From contig CAMYQS010000036.1 of the NCBI GenBank assembly GCA_947296835.1, forward strand, positions 1 to 9,443: a DNA stretch of 9,443 nt. Reading direction: 5' to 3'. Origin of the DNA: an uncultured Atopostipes sp. Lineage in GTDB: Bacteria > Bacillota > Bacilli > Lactobacillales > Carnobacteriaceae_A. The notes beneath the pieces were generated by a model. It had not been told where the DNA came from and did no database searches. It saw nothing but the letters and a program-made list of their open reading frames with translations. Of this stretch, positions 7,836-9,443 are shown piece by piece (position 1 is the stretch's first letter; every line of letters starts with the position of its first letter). Position numbers and translations under genes: made by a program.

Positions 7836-9053
7836 ATGCAAGATCGTGGAGCTATCACAACTGAACGCCAAGAACGATTGAAGAATTTAATTTTACGTCT
7901 TCACGAGGGGGAGAGTGAGGAAGTTATCAAAGTCGAGTTCGCTGAACACTTTGAAACCGTCAGTCCACTTGAAATTTCTGTGATGGAACGTAAGTTGATG
8001 AAAGAAGAAGGCCTAAGCGCTGAGAATATTATGAAACTTTGTAACGTGCACGTTGCCGTTATGGCCGCGTATGTCTCGGATCCAGACCGCATTCCTGATG
8101 ACTTTTCAAAACCAGGCCATCCTGTTCACGTGATGAAGGAAGAGAACCTGGCGATTGAAGCCGCATTGATGCGAATACGAAACCTTTTAGAAGTCTATAT
8201 CGAAGACCCTCTTCCTGAAATTAGGGACGGACTTGCTAAACAAATCGATTTAATTTGGGAATTTGATAAACATTTTACACGCAAAGAGATGTCATTCTTC
8301 CCAATCATGGAACGTCTTGGCAACACAGCGCCACCGCAAGTGATGTGGGGTGTCGACGACCAAATTAGAGACCAATATAAAGACTTTAAAGCAGCCTTTT
8401 TAGCGGATGAAATGGATAAATTAATACCATTGTTCTCAGAATTTGAGTATGAAATGCAAGAGATGTTTGTGAAAGAAGAAAATATCCTAATCCCAATGGT
8501 TACTGAGAGTTTCAACGAAGATGACTGGATTGCGATAGCGGATGAGATGGATGAAATTGGTTACTGTATCGTAAGCCCTCTTCAAAAATGGGAACCGACA
8601 CGCAGAGAACCAGGCGACATCCAGCTACCAGAAAAAACGGCAGATCGCTTACCACTAGGAACGGGATCGTTGAGTCAAACAGAACTCAATCTTATTTTAG
8701 ATCTTTTACCACTTGAAATTACCTTTGTAGATAAAGACCATATTGTAAAATACTATGACAACGGTACGGATGAGAAGTTGCTTCCACGAACACCTTCCGC
8801 AATTGGGCGTGACATGATGAATTGTCACCCACCGCGTGTTCACGAGACCGTTTCACAATTGGTTCATGATTTAGAAACCGGTAAAAAAGATTCACAAGCC
8901 GCTTGGTTTAAACGTGGAGATGGCGTCTTTATTTATATTGACTACATCGCACTTCGTGATGAGAACGGTGAATTTTTAGGCATTTTAGAAACCGTTCAAG
9001 ATATTACGGAATTGAATAAAATTAAAGGTATAAATCGCGACGTTAATGCGTAG
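7836..9053 (+). CDS. DUF438-hemerythrin-PAS protein
   Basis: A 405-residue soluble multidomain protein. Residues 5-85 are a DUF438 helical domain. Residues 90-240 are a hemerythrin-like (HHE) four-helix bundle that would hold a di-iron centre; candidate ligands are H95 and H98 in GHPVH, H146 and E151 in HFTRKE, and E214/E215 in KEENILIP. The family stretch VMWGVDDQIRD lies just after the second motif. Residues 275-395 are a PAS domain of the DUF438-associated type with C330-H-P-P. Hemerythrin domains sense or carry oxygen, nitric oxide or iron in other proteins; a sensory role here is inference. No kinase, DNA-binding or cyclase output is present. The ribosome binding site is AGGAG at 7823-7827. 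The next gene starts 15 nt after the stop and encodes a paralogue of the PAS domain. Confidence 0.9.
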   Translation: MQDRGAITTERQERLKNLILRLHEGESEEVIKVEFAEHFETVSPLEISVMERKLMKEEGLSAENIMKLCNVHVAVMAAYVSDPDRIPDDFSKPGHPVHVMKEENLAIEAALMRIRNLLEVYIEDPLPEIRDGLAKQIDLIWEFDKHFTRKEMSFFPIMERLGNTAPPQVMWGVDDQIRDQYKDFKAAFLADEMDKLIPLFSEFEYEMQEMFVKEENILIPMVTESFNEDDWIAIADEMDEIGYCIVSPLQKWEPTRREPGDIQLPEKTADRLPLGTGSLSQTELNLILDLLPLEITFVDKDHIVKYYDNGTDEKLLPRTPSAIGRDMMNCHPPRVHETVSQLVHDLETGKKDSQAAWFKRGDGVFIYIDYIALRDENGEFLGILETVQDITELNKIKGINRDVNA

Positions 9054-9068
9054 GGGTCAGGAGATGAA

Positions 9069-9443
9069 ATGATGGAAAAAGAATTAAAATTAGGTACAGG
9101 TTCTTTGACGATGAATGAAGTAAATCGGATATTAAATAAATTGCCACTAGAGTTGAGCTTTGTGGATAAAAATCACATCGTGCAATATTTCAACGATATT
9201 CCAGGTGAGAAATTATTTGTGCGTACATCAAATACGATTGGCCGTGATATGCTGATGTCACATCCACCGAAATCAAAGCCGATGGTTGAAAAACTATTAA
9301 GTGACTTAAAAACCGGTGTGAAAGACACACAATCTGCTTGGTATCCAAAAGAAGATGGAACGATTGTGCACATTACCTTTACCGCAGTTCGTGATGAAGG
9401 CGAGTTTTTAGGTGTACTTGAAATTGTTCAAGACATTACAGAC
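9069..9443 (+). CDS. PAS-only protein, 3'-truncated by the window end
   Basis: The reading frame is open from ATG 9069 (or the adjacent ATG 9072) to the last base, 125 codons with no stop. AGGAG at 9059-9063 serves either start. The product is a PAS domain that aligns over its whole length with residues 275-390 of the preceding protein, about half identical by eye, sharing LPLE, FVDK, HIV, TIGRDM or AIGRDM, HPP, GEFLG and VQDIT. It begins directly at the PAS domain with no DUF438 or hemerythrin part. The conserved cysteine before HPP is replaced by serine (MSHPP). Whether more than a short tail lies beyond the window is unknown. Tandem duplication of the PAS part of the upstream gene is the simplest origin. 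Confidence 0.88.
   Translation, partial: MMEKELKLGTGSLTMNEVNRILNKLPLELSFVDKNHIVQYFNDIPGEKLFVRTSNTIGRDMLMSHPPKSKPMVEKLLSDLKTGVKDTQSAWYPKEDGTIVHITFTAVRDEGEFLGVLEIVQDITD

Noticed and set aside
7457..7858. Minus-strand 133-codon frame covering the divergent promoter and the DUF1858 gene
   Set aside because: It is antisense to a recognisable DUF1858 gene with a good ribosome binding site, and crosses the promoter region. Its hydrophobic stretches are what antisense reading of charged helices gives.

Overview
The window looks like a contig end from a low-GC Gram-positive bacterium (Firmicutes). I infer Lactobacillales, perhaps Carnobacteriaceae or Aerococcaceae; the family is a guess. The basis is a UVR-containing ClpC, strong AGGAGG-type ribosome binding sites, TTG and GTG starts, U-tailed hairpin terminators, and the YhaQ/YhaP-type exporter, CofE-like and DUF438 protein families. 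The first 51 bases are not genomic. They match an Illumina Nextera i5 adapter (P5 tail, an 8-base index, read-1 primer and Tn5 mosaic end) with two mismatches.

Left part, plus strand (52-5583): clpC enters already truncated, lacking its first N-terminal repeat, and ends at a strong terminator. A short operon follows: tadA (tRNA A34 deaminase, from a TTG start at 2478), a YjbQ/UPF0047 protein, and an ABC exporter of an ATPase and a six-helix permease whose genes overlap by 8 nt. A terminator closes this operon.

Middle (5584-7426): a 204-nt intergenic stretch carries two copies of a 19-bp sequence spaced exactly 40 bp apart, the first inside an 8-bp perfect dyad. It lies ahead of a monocistronic gene for a small two-helix membrane protein of unknown function. 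A bidirectional terminator separates that gene from a convergent minus-strand gene for a 397-residue CofE-like (F420 gamma-glutamyl ligase family) protein. Nothing else for F420 is visible.

Right part, plus strand (7427-9443): a divergent promoter region precedes a tight cluster of a 74-residue DUF1858-type protein, a 405-residue DUF438-hemerythrin-PAS protein, and a second PAS-only protein that runs off the window. The last is a paralogue of the PAS domain of its neighbour. I infer that the cluster is a small sensory or redox module for oxygen, nitric oxide or iron-type signals, with no DNA-binding or kinase output domain visible. This is the most interesting part of the window. The clearest technical point is the adapter, which creates a false ClpC start codon.
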